From NCBI GenBank assembly GCA_963989385.1, contig OZ022502.1, positions 55,781,969-55,845,968 of the forward strand: a DNA stretch of 64,000 nucleotides, in the 5' to 3' direction. This document shows, one piece after another, positions 1-10,589 of the stretch; positions within the stretch are counted from its first letter, which is position 1; each line of letters begins with the position of its first letter. The notes below the pieces were generated by a model, which was not told the DNA's origin, did no database searches, and saw only the letters and a list, made by a program, of their open reading frames with translations. Origin of the DNA: Ctena decussata (lineage: Eukaryota; Mollusca; Bivalvia; Lucinida; Lucinidae). The translations under genes were made by a program, and so were the position numbers.

Positions 1-486
1 CATTAACCTGCATACCAAATATGACTACTCTAGCTTGCAAGGTTGTGGAGAAATCTTTGACGAAAAAATTCATTATTCAAAGTATGGAAAGAAAGAATAT
101 TGGACAAATACAGGGAAGAATAAGCAGGAGAAAGTTGGTTCTCAATCCCACGATACAACATGTCGTCATCAACCTGCATACCAAATATGACTACTCTAGC
201 TTGCATGGTTGTAGAGATATCTTTGACGTAAAATTTCATTATTCAAAGTATGGAAAGAAAGAAAATTGGACAAATACAGGGAAGAATAAGCAGAAGAAGG
301 CTGGTTCTCAATCCCACAGTACAACATGTCATCAACCTTTATGCCAAATATGACCAGTCTAGCTTGTATGGTTGTGAAGAAATCTTTGATGAAAAATTTG
401 ATTAAAACGGAAGGACAGACAGACGGAAGGACGGACAGACAGATGTAAACCTGTATAACCCCCACTTTTTCAAAGCGGGGATATAA
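1..486 (+). repeat. Pearl-like element A (tandem 163-166 bp core plus GGAC microsatellite)
   Basis: Three head-to-tail core copies begin at 1, 167 and 330 (each opens with a form of catcaacctgcataccaaa), so the period is 163-166 bp. They are followed by a GACA/GACG-rich microsatellite (408-442) and a terminal stem-loop of the type cccccactttttcaaagcgggg (455-480). This is the layout described for bivalve pearl elements. The left end is cut by the window edge. Confidence 0.6.
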
Positions 487-1013
487 TGACTGCAACATTA
501 TTTAAAAATTTAAAACACATCATATACTGTCGTTGCTTGTCAAAGTGGACAAGGGAGATAACCTAGTTATACTAGATGTACCATTTTTTGCTCTACTATT
601 CTCCCCTGACAATGTATTGTACAAGATAAATACAAAACAAAAACTTATGAAGGGATTAACTCTAAAACGAAGAAAGGTAGAGCAACCATTTTTGAACGCG
701 ACACACCGTTGGGACTTCATACACATTGCTACGAAGTTTCATGAAGATATCCCGAACAGTTATCTAGTTATGCCGCGCACAAGACTTGCAGGGAAAAAAT
801 TAATCAAAGGGGCATAACTTGGAAACTAAGGAAGGGGGAGCAACCATTCTTGTACGCGACACATTCCCCCAACCTAATACATATGCCTACCAAATTTCAT
901 GAAGATCTCCCAAATGGTTACTGATATGCGCCCACAAGAATGTTTACGGACAGACGGACGGACGGACAACGCCACGCCATAATACGTCCGTTTTTTTCAA
1001 AACGGGCGTATAA
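487..1013 (+). repeat. Pearl-like element B
   Basis: Two degenerate core copies about 158 bp apart share a gagcaaccat-ttg-acgcgacaca block (near 680 and 838). An ACGG microsatellite (948-968) and a terminal hairpin (ccgtttttttcaaaacgggc, about 988-1007) followed by gtataaa close the element. The architecture matches element A but the sequence is unrelated. Confidence 0.55.
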
Positions 1014-1211
1014 AAATTGTTACAAAATAACATGAAATTTTCTCTCCCAGCTGGAGCCATGGTATATCATGAGGGCCAAAATTAAAATGCAAAAATCTGT
1101 CATTTTCAATAAACCTCAAAATTCTGATACTGCAGATATTAAGTGTTATACAGTTAACGGTGTGGAAGAACAGCAAAGCTCCAATCAATTTGCAGGTATA
1201 TACAGATTTGA

Positions 1212-1400
1212 GTGGCGACACAACAGCACCCACAATGTGGCATGTGTGCCCAGCAAAGACTCAGATCAGTCTTGGCATATACCTAGTCTGTTCAGTCTTC
1301 AGTGTTGGCAAAAAGTGAAGACTTTCATCAGGCTGTGGGCTAATCTGAGTCTTTGCTTGCCACTTTGTTGGGTTTTGTTGTGTCATGGCTTATTTTTTAT
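1212..1400 (+). repeat. MITE family M3, divergent copy
   Basis: The stretch holds two inverted blocks of the family signature (cagactcagatcag, then ctgatctgagtctg) and ends in an actttgttgg-tttt-gt-gtcgcggct-like tail. Better copies of the same family are at 54775-54996 and 61255-61500. Confidence 0.5.
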
Positions 1401-1515
1401 TTTTTTAAATTTCTGTGTATATCCCAAACATTTACAGAAACATTTGGTCCTCTCATTTATATAACACAAGCTCATTTCAACTGAGACTGGTCATGGTGGC
1501 CAAGGAGTTAATGCT

Positions 1516-1739
1516 CCAGGGGCCGTATTCATAAAGCCACTTAAGTCATTGCTATGCGGTTGCTAAGGCTAAATATATATAAAGGAGATTCCCTACAACT
1601 ATGAAATTTGCTCTGGAGGAATAGTCTTCACTGTTCCTCCAGAGCAAATTTCATAGTTGTAGGGAATCTCCTTCAAAGAAATTTAGCCTTAGCAACAGCA
1701 TAGCAACGACTTAAGTCGTTTTATGAATACGGCCCCTGG
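1516..1739. repeat. Near-perfect palindromic MITE (fold-back)
   Basis: The 5' end ccaggggccgtattcataaa is matched in reverse complement by tttatgaatacggcccctgg at the 3' end. The arms stay complementary for nearly their whole length, through gattccctacaactatgaaa and its complement, with only a short central loop (about 1620-1631). There is no coding capacity. Transcripts crossing it would fold into a long hairpin. Confidence 0.85.
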
Positions 1740-1899
1740 CCTAGTTGATCAAAACTAGCAATGTCATTAGTTGACAAGATGTTAGATTTTAAAGGTATTG
1801 TACGCAATAACACTGCGGTTCTTCTCTGAAAAAATGTGAGGAGCAATGCAATAGCTCCTGACAGTTTTTCAGCAAAAGGTATTAGCACACTTAATTTTA

Positions 1900-2130
1900 T
1901 ATGTAATAGAAGACGCAACAAATCCTTGACCAACAACATGGTTAAGCTGAGGATGCTTTGAACAACTCAGCCCTGGACTCATAACCAACAGGCCATGGGT
2001 TTGATTGCAGCCCAGGTTGTGATTCTTCTCAAGAATACTTCTCATCACCATCACATTCACTGGCCTGACAGCACTGAAATACTTTTGAAAGGGCCAAAAA
2101 GGCCAAATCCATCCTATCCATCCAGCCATC
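1900..2130 (+). repeat. tRNA-derived SINE, family SINE1, degenerate
   Basis: The degenerate tRNA-like head (ctcagccctggactcataac ... gggtttgattgcagccc) is followed by a body containing tggcctgacagcactgaaat and an atcc-rich tail (ccatcctatccatccagcc). The body and tail match the clearer copy at 32885-33075. Confidence 0.45.
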
Positions 2131-2504
2131 ATTTTAACCAAAATGTTTCGCTACTTTTCAAGCAAACATACAAAAGAATAGCACAATTTACCTGGTCCTT
2201 ACCCATCATGTGGGCAAAGCTATAAGACTGTGACCATGTCTTAAGGTCACTAGGTGTCCCCTGCACAGCATAAAACTTTAGGCAAGCATGCATTGTCAAC
2301 TTATATATGAACTAACTAAGCGCAATCCTTAAAATAAACTACATTGCAAAAACAAGCTTTGCCAAAAAATGTCATTTTGTAGTAATACATGCAACAGATT
2401 TCTGTAAATTAGCACATTTCAAATGGCATTATGCTTATCCACCGTTGAGTATAAGGTGCTGGTAGCTAAAGTGCATGAGCAGTTTGTGCAGAAGAAGACT
2501 TTTA

Positions 2505-2722
2505 AAGTGAAAGGATACACTTCCATATTTTTCCACCACTTTTACACAGGGAGTTCCTGTGTCTTTCCCTTGGACAAAGAAGCCTAGAAAAAATGTCTAC
2601 TCTTAAGGGAAAATAGAGGAGCAAATTCTTCCATAGCTTTCTTCCAAATTCTTCCCACTGAGAAGGGAGGCAAAAAATAATAGAGTTGACTCCCCTGAAA
2701 GTGTATCCATTCTTCTTAAATG
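2505..2722. repeat. MITE family M1, copy
   Basis: M1 is a short palindromic family. Its outer ends carry (gg)gtacactttcaggg-aagcaactctg / ccatttttacaaaggga-aactt-tgtgacttcc. The centre holds complementary blocks tactcttaaaggaaagaatt and aattctttcctttaagagt around tgctcc-ggagca. At least eleven copies occur in the window, most in introns of ZUP1 or of the FAM162-like gene. This copy has diverged arms. Confidence 0.7.
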
Positions 2723-3061
2723 TCAACAAGTTAATCTTAAACTGTCTATATCACTTCTAAAACAGACTATGCAAGTAGAAAACAGAATTTTAATACTTTT
2801 AACACTTAGACTGTAACATGTAAAAGGGTGCCATTGTACAGTCTGATCAGAGCCTTTGCTGTTCACACACACCATATATGGACCTTTACAAATCTACATG
2901 CCAAAAAGGCTCTGGCTAATACGCACAAAATCAAAGACTAGTTTAAGTATTCACTGCTTGCAGGTACATTTAGTAACTCATGGACAACACGGCTTGGTTT
3001 GCTGGTTGATCACTGCTATATGGCAGATCAAATTACATGTACACATTCTTTAAAGTACAGA

Positions 3062-3310
3062 GCTCCAGATAAGGTGGAGTTCTGAGGATAATTCCAGGCT
3101 AACAAAAACCTATGTTGTGACCCCCTCATTAGAACTGTCTCACCAAGACAGTTCTAATGACTGGTCACAGCCTATAAAACCTATGATGTGACCCCTCATA
3201 AGAACCGTCTCACTGAAACGGTTCTTATGATGGGTCACAGCATAGGCTTTTATGGAGACATATGGATAATTATCCCTTAATTATCCCTGTTACCCCTTCT
3301 TATCTGGAGC
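3062..3310. repeat. TIR MITE with two internal hairpins
   Basis: The termini gctccagataagg and cttatctggagc are inverted. Inside are two consecutive stem-loops, cattagaactgtctcaccaa/gacagttctaatg and cataagaaccgtctcactga/aacggttcttatg, each flanked by tgtgaccc/gggtcaca. A related copy with one internal hairpin lies at 61977-62166. Confidence 0.7.
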
Positions 3311-3635
3311 AATGAAACTGTTACCTTCTTGGGCAACACAGCTCAGTTTGCAAAAACCTATTTCAAGTGGAACACAACCATATGGCACATAAAATTACAT
3401 GTAGTTCTATATAAAGTAGTTTCATTCATACTACACAAAAACATGGAATGAAAAGGAATGCTAACAACAGCACTATATCTGAACCTAATCATGAGTAAAC
3501 AACCCAACAATATGTGCAGAAAGTGGAGAACCAGATCAGCCTGTACATTTGCAGTCTGATTAGAGTCCTCCCTGGTCACAGCTTAATCTAAACATCTGGA
3601 AAAATCTATGTAATAAAGAGCCTCAGTCTTCAAAG

Positions 3636-4048
3636 CAGGGTTGCCACTTCTCATCGACTTCAAAATTCCCTGACTTTTCCCTGACATTTTACAGTTTCCC
3701 TTATCCCTTTTATGGATCCACAAGTTCATTATGCTCTTTAGGTCAAAAGTGCTACATGTATCATTTGGAAATTGGGGGGCAAATCTGAAAGAATTTGATC
3801 CCTCCAGGGAGCAAAATCCTCCCTTTAAAAGTAGCCCCCAATTAGGAGGGAGATGTGTCTGGACTATCTCTCTCATTTTTCCCCTCAAGAATAAGTATGT
3901 TTTCTAAGACTGCCGTAGCAATTAATTTCAAATTCTCTGACTTTTCCTTGAGTTTTCAAGCCCTTTCCAAATTTCCTTTACCAACCACAATTTCCCTGAC
4001 CTGGAAAAATCATTTTCAAGATGCTTTACCCTGACCGTGGCAACCCTG
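3636..4048. repeat. hAT-like MITE, probably with a nested fragment
   Basis: The terminal inverted repeats are cagggttgccac and gtggcaaccctg, with repeated ttccctgac motifs next to them. The middle (about 3770-3880) contains an M1-like palindromic fragment. I see no clear 8-bp target-site duplication, so the hAT assignment rests only on the CAGGG ends. Confidence 0.5.
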
Positions 4049-4130
4049 TGTAACATATATTTGCTTCTATGGTAGGTCATTCTCTTCTTCAATGGTGGCT
4101 ACTCTCACTCAACTTATTCTTTCCTTTAAT

Positions 4131-4356
4131 GTGAATGGGTCCCCCTCCACATTTTTCAGCCATTTTTACAAAGGAAAATATCTTCTGTGACTTCCTTTTG
4201 CTTCCCGGTCCAAGATGTCCTTCATAAATGGGGTCTACTCTTAAAGAAAAGGATTTGCTCCTAAATTCTTTCCTTTAAGAGTTGACACCCCATTGAGAAG
4301 GGAGGCAAAAATGAACGTTGCAGAGTTGCTTCCACTGAAAGTGTGCTCATTCACCT
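4131..4356. repeat. MITE family M1, copy
   Basis: It has the M1 outer blocks (cagccatttttacaaagg; agttgcttccactgaaagtg) and the central complementary pair tactcttaaagaaaaggatt / ctttcctttaagagttgac. Confidence 0.75.
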
Positions 4357-4425
4357 TAAGAGTGGTCTGCTGTCAGACTGCAGACAAAAACTTCCGGTCC
4401 CCGAGGTTATGAAACTTTTTTTGTG

Positions 4426-4660
4426 CTCAACTCAGCTGAGCATGAAATTTTCTCTGCTGATAAATATGAAAATGCCAACTAATGTTGGCATTTTCATATT
4501 CATAAGCAGAGAAAATTGAGCATGAAATTTTGGCATTTTCATATTTATCAGCAAAGAGAATTTCATACTCAGCTCAACTGAGCAAGAAAACACTGTACTT
4601 ATCAGTAATTTGCTATTCATAAGCAGATAAAATTTCATGCTCAGATCAAAGGGTTACATG
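4426..4660. repeat. Nested palindromic repeat
   Basis: Several complementary blocks (gagcatgaaattttctctgc, gccaactaatgttggc, ctgctgataaatatgaaaat and their inverses) form overlapping hairpins. It sits immediately 3' of the ZUP1 stop codon, within what is likely the 3' UTR or downstream flank. Confidence 0.65.
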
Positions 4661-4736
4661 TAAGTTCCAACAGTGGAGTAGGTGTATAGTGAGATCTGTG
4701 TAAAACACTGAAATAATTATCTCTGCCTTTCTATCC

Positions 4737-4772
4737 TCAGCTCAGTCTCTCTGATTTTAACACTTTATGGTC
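4737..4772 (-). CDS. ZUP1: ZUP1 terminal coding exon 8
   Basis: The acceptor tctttacag is followed in the required phase 0 by eleven codons (DHKVLKSERLS) and TGA. The short tail length and basic composition fit ZUP1 C-termini. It is the least certain exon because it is so short. Confidence 0.7.
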   Translation of the reverse strand, partial: DHKVLKSERLS

Positions 4773-7700
4773 CTGTAAAGATAAACATAAAATGGAATGT
4801 CAAAACAAAAAGAACAGGAGTTCAGCTGCAAACAATCTGAGTTGTGCCCTAAGAAATGGGAACTGAAAATGACTGCCAACAGCAACAACTCAGACTAATC
4901 AGTTTCAATACAAGAATTCTGTGAAAGGTGGAGAAGAATAGGTATGGTTAATAGAGCTTGGAAATAAGGACACTATTCAATGACGATAATTCAGACATAA
5001 TTTTTCTTATTTCTCCATAAAAGTAAGGTTGACACTGAATCCGTACAGTCTTGGTCAGATGGTTTTAATGAGGAGTGTCAACATAAATGATTTGAGCCGT
5101 GACATGACAAGTTCAACAAAGTAGTTGTGCTTCCAGTGCAGACTCAGATCAGCCTGAAAATCAATGTCTGCGAAATTTAAGTTTGCAATGTTAACAAATG
5201 AGACGAGAAAGAATCACACAAAAACTTAATGCTACACAATTGAGTACCATTGGCAAAATGCGAAAATGAATATTTGTAGGTGCAACAAGACCTGTGCATG
5301 GTACAAGATAGCTCGCCTGACAGGGCCTTGCCCATCACATAAAAAACTTCAACATTTTGCTAACACCAGGATCAGTGCAATAGCTCTTTAATACAGGTAA
5401 GCTAAAAATAAATAGGTTTACATTTAAACAATTGACCTATCCGTGTGATGACTTAACCACACCTACCGTAAAACACCTTAGACAAACAACATAAAAATAC
5501 ACAGATTTTTTACCTAGTAAGTCACATGCTAAATGTTTGTCTATTGCCTTACCGCCATGTTTTACTTTTCAATCCGTTTTGATTGGTAAGCAAAACTTGT
5601 TAATCAATCTACCGATAGGTCAATTCCCAGGTTAAAGATTAATACATATATGATACTTACATCATATTCCTTATCATTAAGTATACCCGTTACAGCCACA
5701 ATCTGATACTGTTTCGACTTCAGGCCTTGTATAGAGCGCCTTAATGTCCGCATTAAGTTGGCATTGACTATACTGTGGAACAAACTGATCTGTTTCTTTG
5801 AGGTGCTTGGATCAAATATGAGCAGACGGACACTCTTATCTTTAAGCTTTTCAATACCAACTATTGTTCTACTGTGCCCTGCAATAAACAAAAATTAAAT
5901 TTCTTTCAAACGTATTAAGATATGTCACAATTTGATCTTTGACAGTCATGACTCTGAATATTTATATTTGCATCTGGACAATAATTAAACTAATATCAAA
6001 CTTAACTGTCAGAGGCTTTCTAACCCTTAAAGCACCGAAAACTCAGAGGACAAAATTTATGCCTGCAAAATTACAGATGTTTAGTCCCAAGCTACATCAA
6101 GACTAGAGGGCAAGAAATGTTGATCCAGATGAGGTGGCTCATTATGAGCCATCTCTTATGGATCTACATTGTTTGCAAATTCAACTATTTTCATTTTTAG
6201 TGCTTTAAGAGTTACTTCTAAAAATTATGTTGCGGTGCCTACTAGAACAGCCTCAGCAAGGTGGGACCAACGAGGAGCCATATAAATGGTTTGATATTTT
6301 CTTGGGTTTAAACTTTTGCAGATTTTAATCTGTGTGAATTATTCTCAAGGTTTTTTTGTAGTTTTTTTCTTGCAGTCAGCAATATGTGAGAAAATTAAAA
6401 TAGCTCATATACTGGAAAATGCTTTTGTAAAAGTGACCAAACTCCAAATAGTTCTTTTTATCTTATTCTCGACTAGTTTCTGTTATTACAACCTTTTACA
6501 AGGGACATATTTGTAAACAATGAAACATAATGACATCAACGACACATGACGTCAATGGCAATGACATCAAGAAATGGCAATACCGGGAAATGTTAAATTG
6601 ACAAAAAGAACATATCTAAGAAATTTTGTCATTTTTTAGCAGTTTAATCATATACTGTTGTTATTTCATGGTATTGTTATCTTTTACTTGCCGATCAAGG
6701 CCATGCTTGATAATCATGATGAGACCCCCAACTGTAAAGTTAAAATTCTGAGTACTGGAACAGAAAGGTCTGAACAAACAGAGCAGACCCAGATCAGTCT
6801 GCTCCTATAGTAGCAGACTGATCAGGATTTACACTGTTTGCTATTCCATCTGCCCCTTTTGGATTCATTACTGCATTGATAAAACAAACTGTACAATTCT
6901 TAGGACAGTTACAGTAATTATTTAGGCATCCCCATTTTTTATCTTTTAAAGTTTACACAGGCAAGTGATCTCAGTTATACATGTATTATCTGTTACTGAT
7001 CAAGTAATTCAAGTAATCTTATTAAGTAACTGTTTGGTCAAAATAACAAAAGCCAAATGAAAACTGCAAAACAAAAAGTCTATTCACAACAATTATCTTA
7101 CCTTGATGCTGTAAATAAAGAGGAGGTTTAAATGCGGCTGGTTTTTCATAGTATTCTTTCACCCACTCAAACAATTTGGTATGAGTGCCTTGAGGCCCAG
7201 AGGGGTTGTGGAAATCCAATAACTTACACCTGAAAACAAAATATGGCAAAAAAAAATAATTAAAGTGTGTGGGTACATGCTATGTGTGGGTTTTTTTGTT
7301 GTTTTTTTTTGCTTTTTTTTTCTTTGAGAGAGTCACAACTTTTGTGACTTCTGGTTGCTTCCCTGGGTTTTGAAATCCTATCAAAAACACATCTACTTTT
7401 AAAGGGATGAATCTGCTCTCTTTGAGTGGATTCCCATTCAGAAAAGAGACAAAAATGAAAACAGCAGAGTTGCTTATCCTGAAAGTGTACCAATTCACCG
7501 TAAGGTACCGTAGTATATATTTGACCCTAAATATTGCCTGAGCAAACTTTATAGAACCAGATCAGGCTGCTCCTCAGAAGCCCTGTGATACGTTAGCAAG
7601 GTTTCTGACATTTAATATAACATTATACACAGGAGCTAAGTTACAACTTTTCTAACTTACTGTATGAAAATGGGGTCTACTCTTAAAGTAAAGAATTTGC

Positions 7701-10551
7701 TCTTCAGAGCTGACCCAGGCAAAAATGAAAATGGTACAGTTTCTTCTCCTGGAAGGGTACCAGTTCTCCTTGAGAAATGCAACTTAGGATAACAGTCACC
7801 AACCCAAAACTTTGTAATGAAAAAGCTTTTTCATGATTACCTGACTTTCAGTGAAGCCAGTGTCGCTACTATTTCAGTGGCCCCTATCCATTTCGTGGTA
7901 TTGAAGACCTTTCCCCCTAGCTGTTCACTCCCCTGTTTATCAAAGCCCTTCTCCCAGGCTGACTCTATTAGCTGCTGTATCTTAGGTATTGAAGGTATCA
8001 GCGGTTTACCTGGATATGAAACAGAAAATTGTCATCAACAGAGTTCCCAAGCTAGCTTTGTTTGAACCAGCAACCTTTCTTTGACAATGTACCATAAAAA
8101 TTCTAAATATTGGGAAAGACAAATATTGGGAAAGATATCTCTGAGCAAACAGTGCAGACCCAGATCAGACCAGAAACAGTTTGATCAGGGTCTGCACTGT
8201 TTGCCATTCCAACTGCATCTTTTAGATGCATTACTGCATTGGAAGACCAAACTGTTCAATTTATGGTCAGTTATGGTTATTATTTTAGGTGTCCCAATTT
8301 TTACATTTTGATGGTAGGTTTTGGTAAGGATAAATACCCTAATGTGCTTAATTATTGGGACACCTAAAGTTGTGAATTTTCCATTTATTCCAAATGGAAA
8401 ATTAACGATTATAGGTGTCCCAATAATTAAGCCAAATAGAAAATTCACACCTTTAGGTGTCCCAATAATTAAGTACATTAGGGTATGCTTGTGTGAAAGA
8501 AAAATGCATGTCATTGCTACTTTGCCAAATTCATATGGTAAATTTTGACAAACAAAATTTAAGTATGTGAACTGAAAGTTTGCCACAGAGTATTTAAAAG
8601 AACAAAACAAAACTTCTTTTTCATGTAGGTAAACAAGTCAGGTCACACACTGGTGACATATGATATATATACAAAGAAAGCAGTGGTGACGATAATGACT
8701 GAAACTTTGCTGAAAATCAAATTTGTTTGATTCTGAACAAAGTACTATGTAACAAAGAACATGTGGCATTGTTGGCCATTCATGCAGATAAAGTTTAGTC
8801 ATTTAGATAAATTTGATCAGTATTCTTTGTCCATATGAACACTACAACAAAAATTTCTATGCCAGAGTTAATTTGGCAAAGATTCTTTGGCTAAGGTTCT
8901 TTGTCACAGTTTTCTTTGCGAAATATTATTTGTTAAAGAAAAATGTGATAAAGAGCCTTAGAAAAATCTTAGCAAAATCTTTGCAAAGCTTTTTTTGCCA
9001 TTTTTTTCTATGATACAAAAACTTTGCTCATGTTTTATATCATTCTCCACATAAAGGATATATTTTGGGCTGTCATTAGAAACATCTCACCAAAGCCACC
9101 TAATGAGGCCCACAATATATAACATGACAGCATGGTAGTAAACCCTCTTTTTATAGTCCCATTCCAGAGTTCTCAATTAAACAGAAATATTCTGCTCAAT
9201 TAAACAGAAATATTCTGCAGAACACTGACTCACCTGCCTGCTCAATTTCACAAAAAGGCCCCCGTACCATTTACAGAGCAAAACCAGACAACTCATTAAA
9301 CGTGTGTGGCGCTGCCATCTTTGCAAGTTAAGTAATATCTCTGTCTCACTTTCAGAATGTCACAGACAAGACAAAAGTCTTTATAACCCACCATTAAAGA
9401 GTATTTTACAGTAGTTGTCTTCAGTCACCAGAGAGGACAATAACATCTGGAAGTTTCTGTAGCCACACCCCCACCCCTTGTCTCCATATGAGGCAGCATA
9501 GTGGTCCACTGTGGTACAGAGGTGGGCTCGTATCACGCCATGGTACGGTGTTTTGTAGTACTCCTGTAATCTCTGAATAACACCTGTTAATTTCAAGAAA
9601 ATAAATATTGTAATAATCCAGGACCTAACAAATAAAAAATTCTGTCAAACTGCCAGGTAAATATGATGATGGAAGGATAGATGACTTTCAGTTTTACAAC
9701 CTTTTCAACAGTATTTTAGTCATATCAAGCCAATGGAAGGATGATAATAAAAGGCTCTTTGCAATGGGACCCTGTTCATGGTTGGAAAGAACTCTAACCT
9801 GGACTGCCAGCTTAACAGGCCAACTTTCATATAAGCGATTCGCTTACTGTCAGATCCTGTACCATGCTATGTTTTGTATCATGTCTGTTGTTATGAATAT
9901 GGTGTTTAAGTTGGTGTAAATATTTTCTTTTACCATGATTTTGCAGTTTTTAGATGTTTACTAGGTTTGAAATAAACAAGTTGTTTACATTGTACTTTAG
10001 AACATTCTGGAATAACTATTTTTAGTACTGAGAAAATATTAGACCTCTCTGTTGTAAACATTAAGAATCTTCTGGTATGAAATTATGTCAGAATTGAGTA
10101 CTTTTTGGTAAGATCTATTTTTGGTTAGTTCCGGAATGTTCCTAGATAGTATATAAAGAAGTCAGATTTTCATTTAAAATGATCTTTGTAAGTTTCACCA
10201 GTCTATAGTTAAATAAGTTATACTGGAATTTAAACATACTGGATTACTTTTGTGACTATTGGAAATATTCATGTGCTCATACAGACTTTATTTTCTGGGA
10301 TCAGAAATTATTAAAGGACTTGTGTTTTAAATTCTGAGGGACTTTCAGACTAAAATAAGGTATCTTAAATTACATATTTTCTTGATTAACAAATGACTGT
10401 TTTATTTTGATGTACATGTAAATAAATTTTGTTAAGTTTAAAAACAGGCTTGTTGCTGGTTTACTTCCATCTTTTTGTTACCTCCGCCAGGTCGTAACAA
10501 ATTGGGGGCTCGAGTCCGGGATTGAAATTTCTTGTGCATCAAATAATTTTG

Positions 10552-10589
<38 letters not shown>

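Noticed and set aside
1..480. CRISPR-like array
   Set aside because: The three 166-bp units are direct tandem repeats without unique spacers, in eukaryotic DNA.
8185..8610. 141-codon minus-strand ORF
   Set aside because: It is repetitive GTPK/IIGTP peptide produced by the ggtgtccc palindromes.
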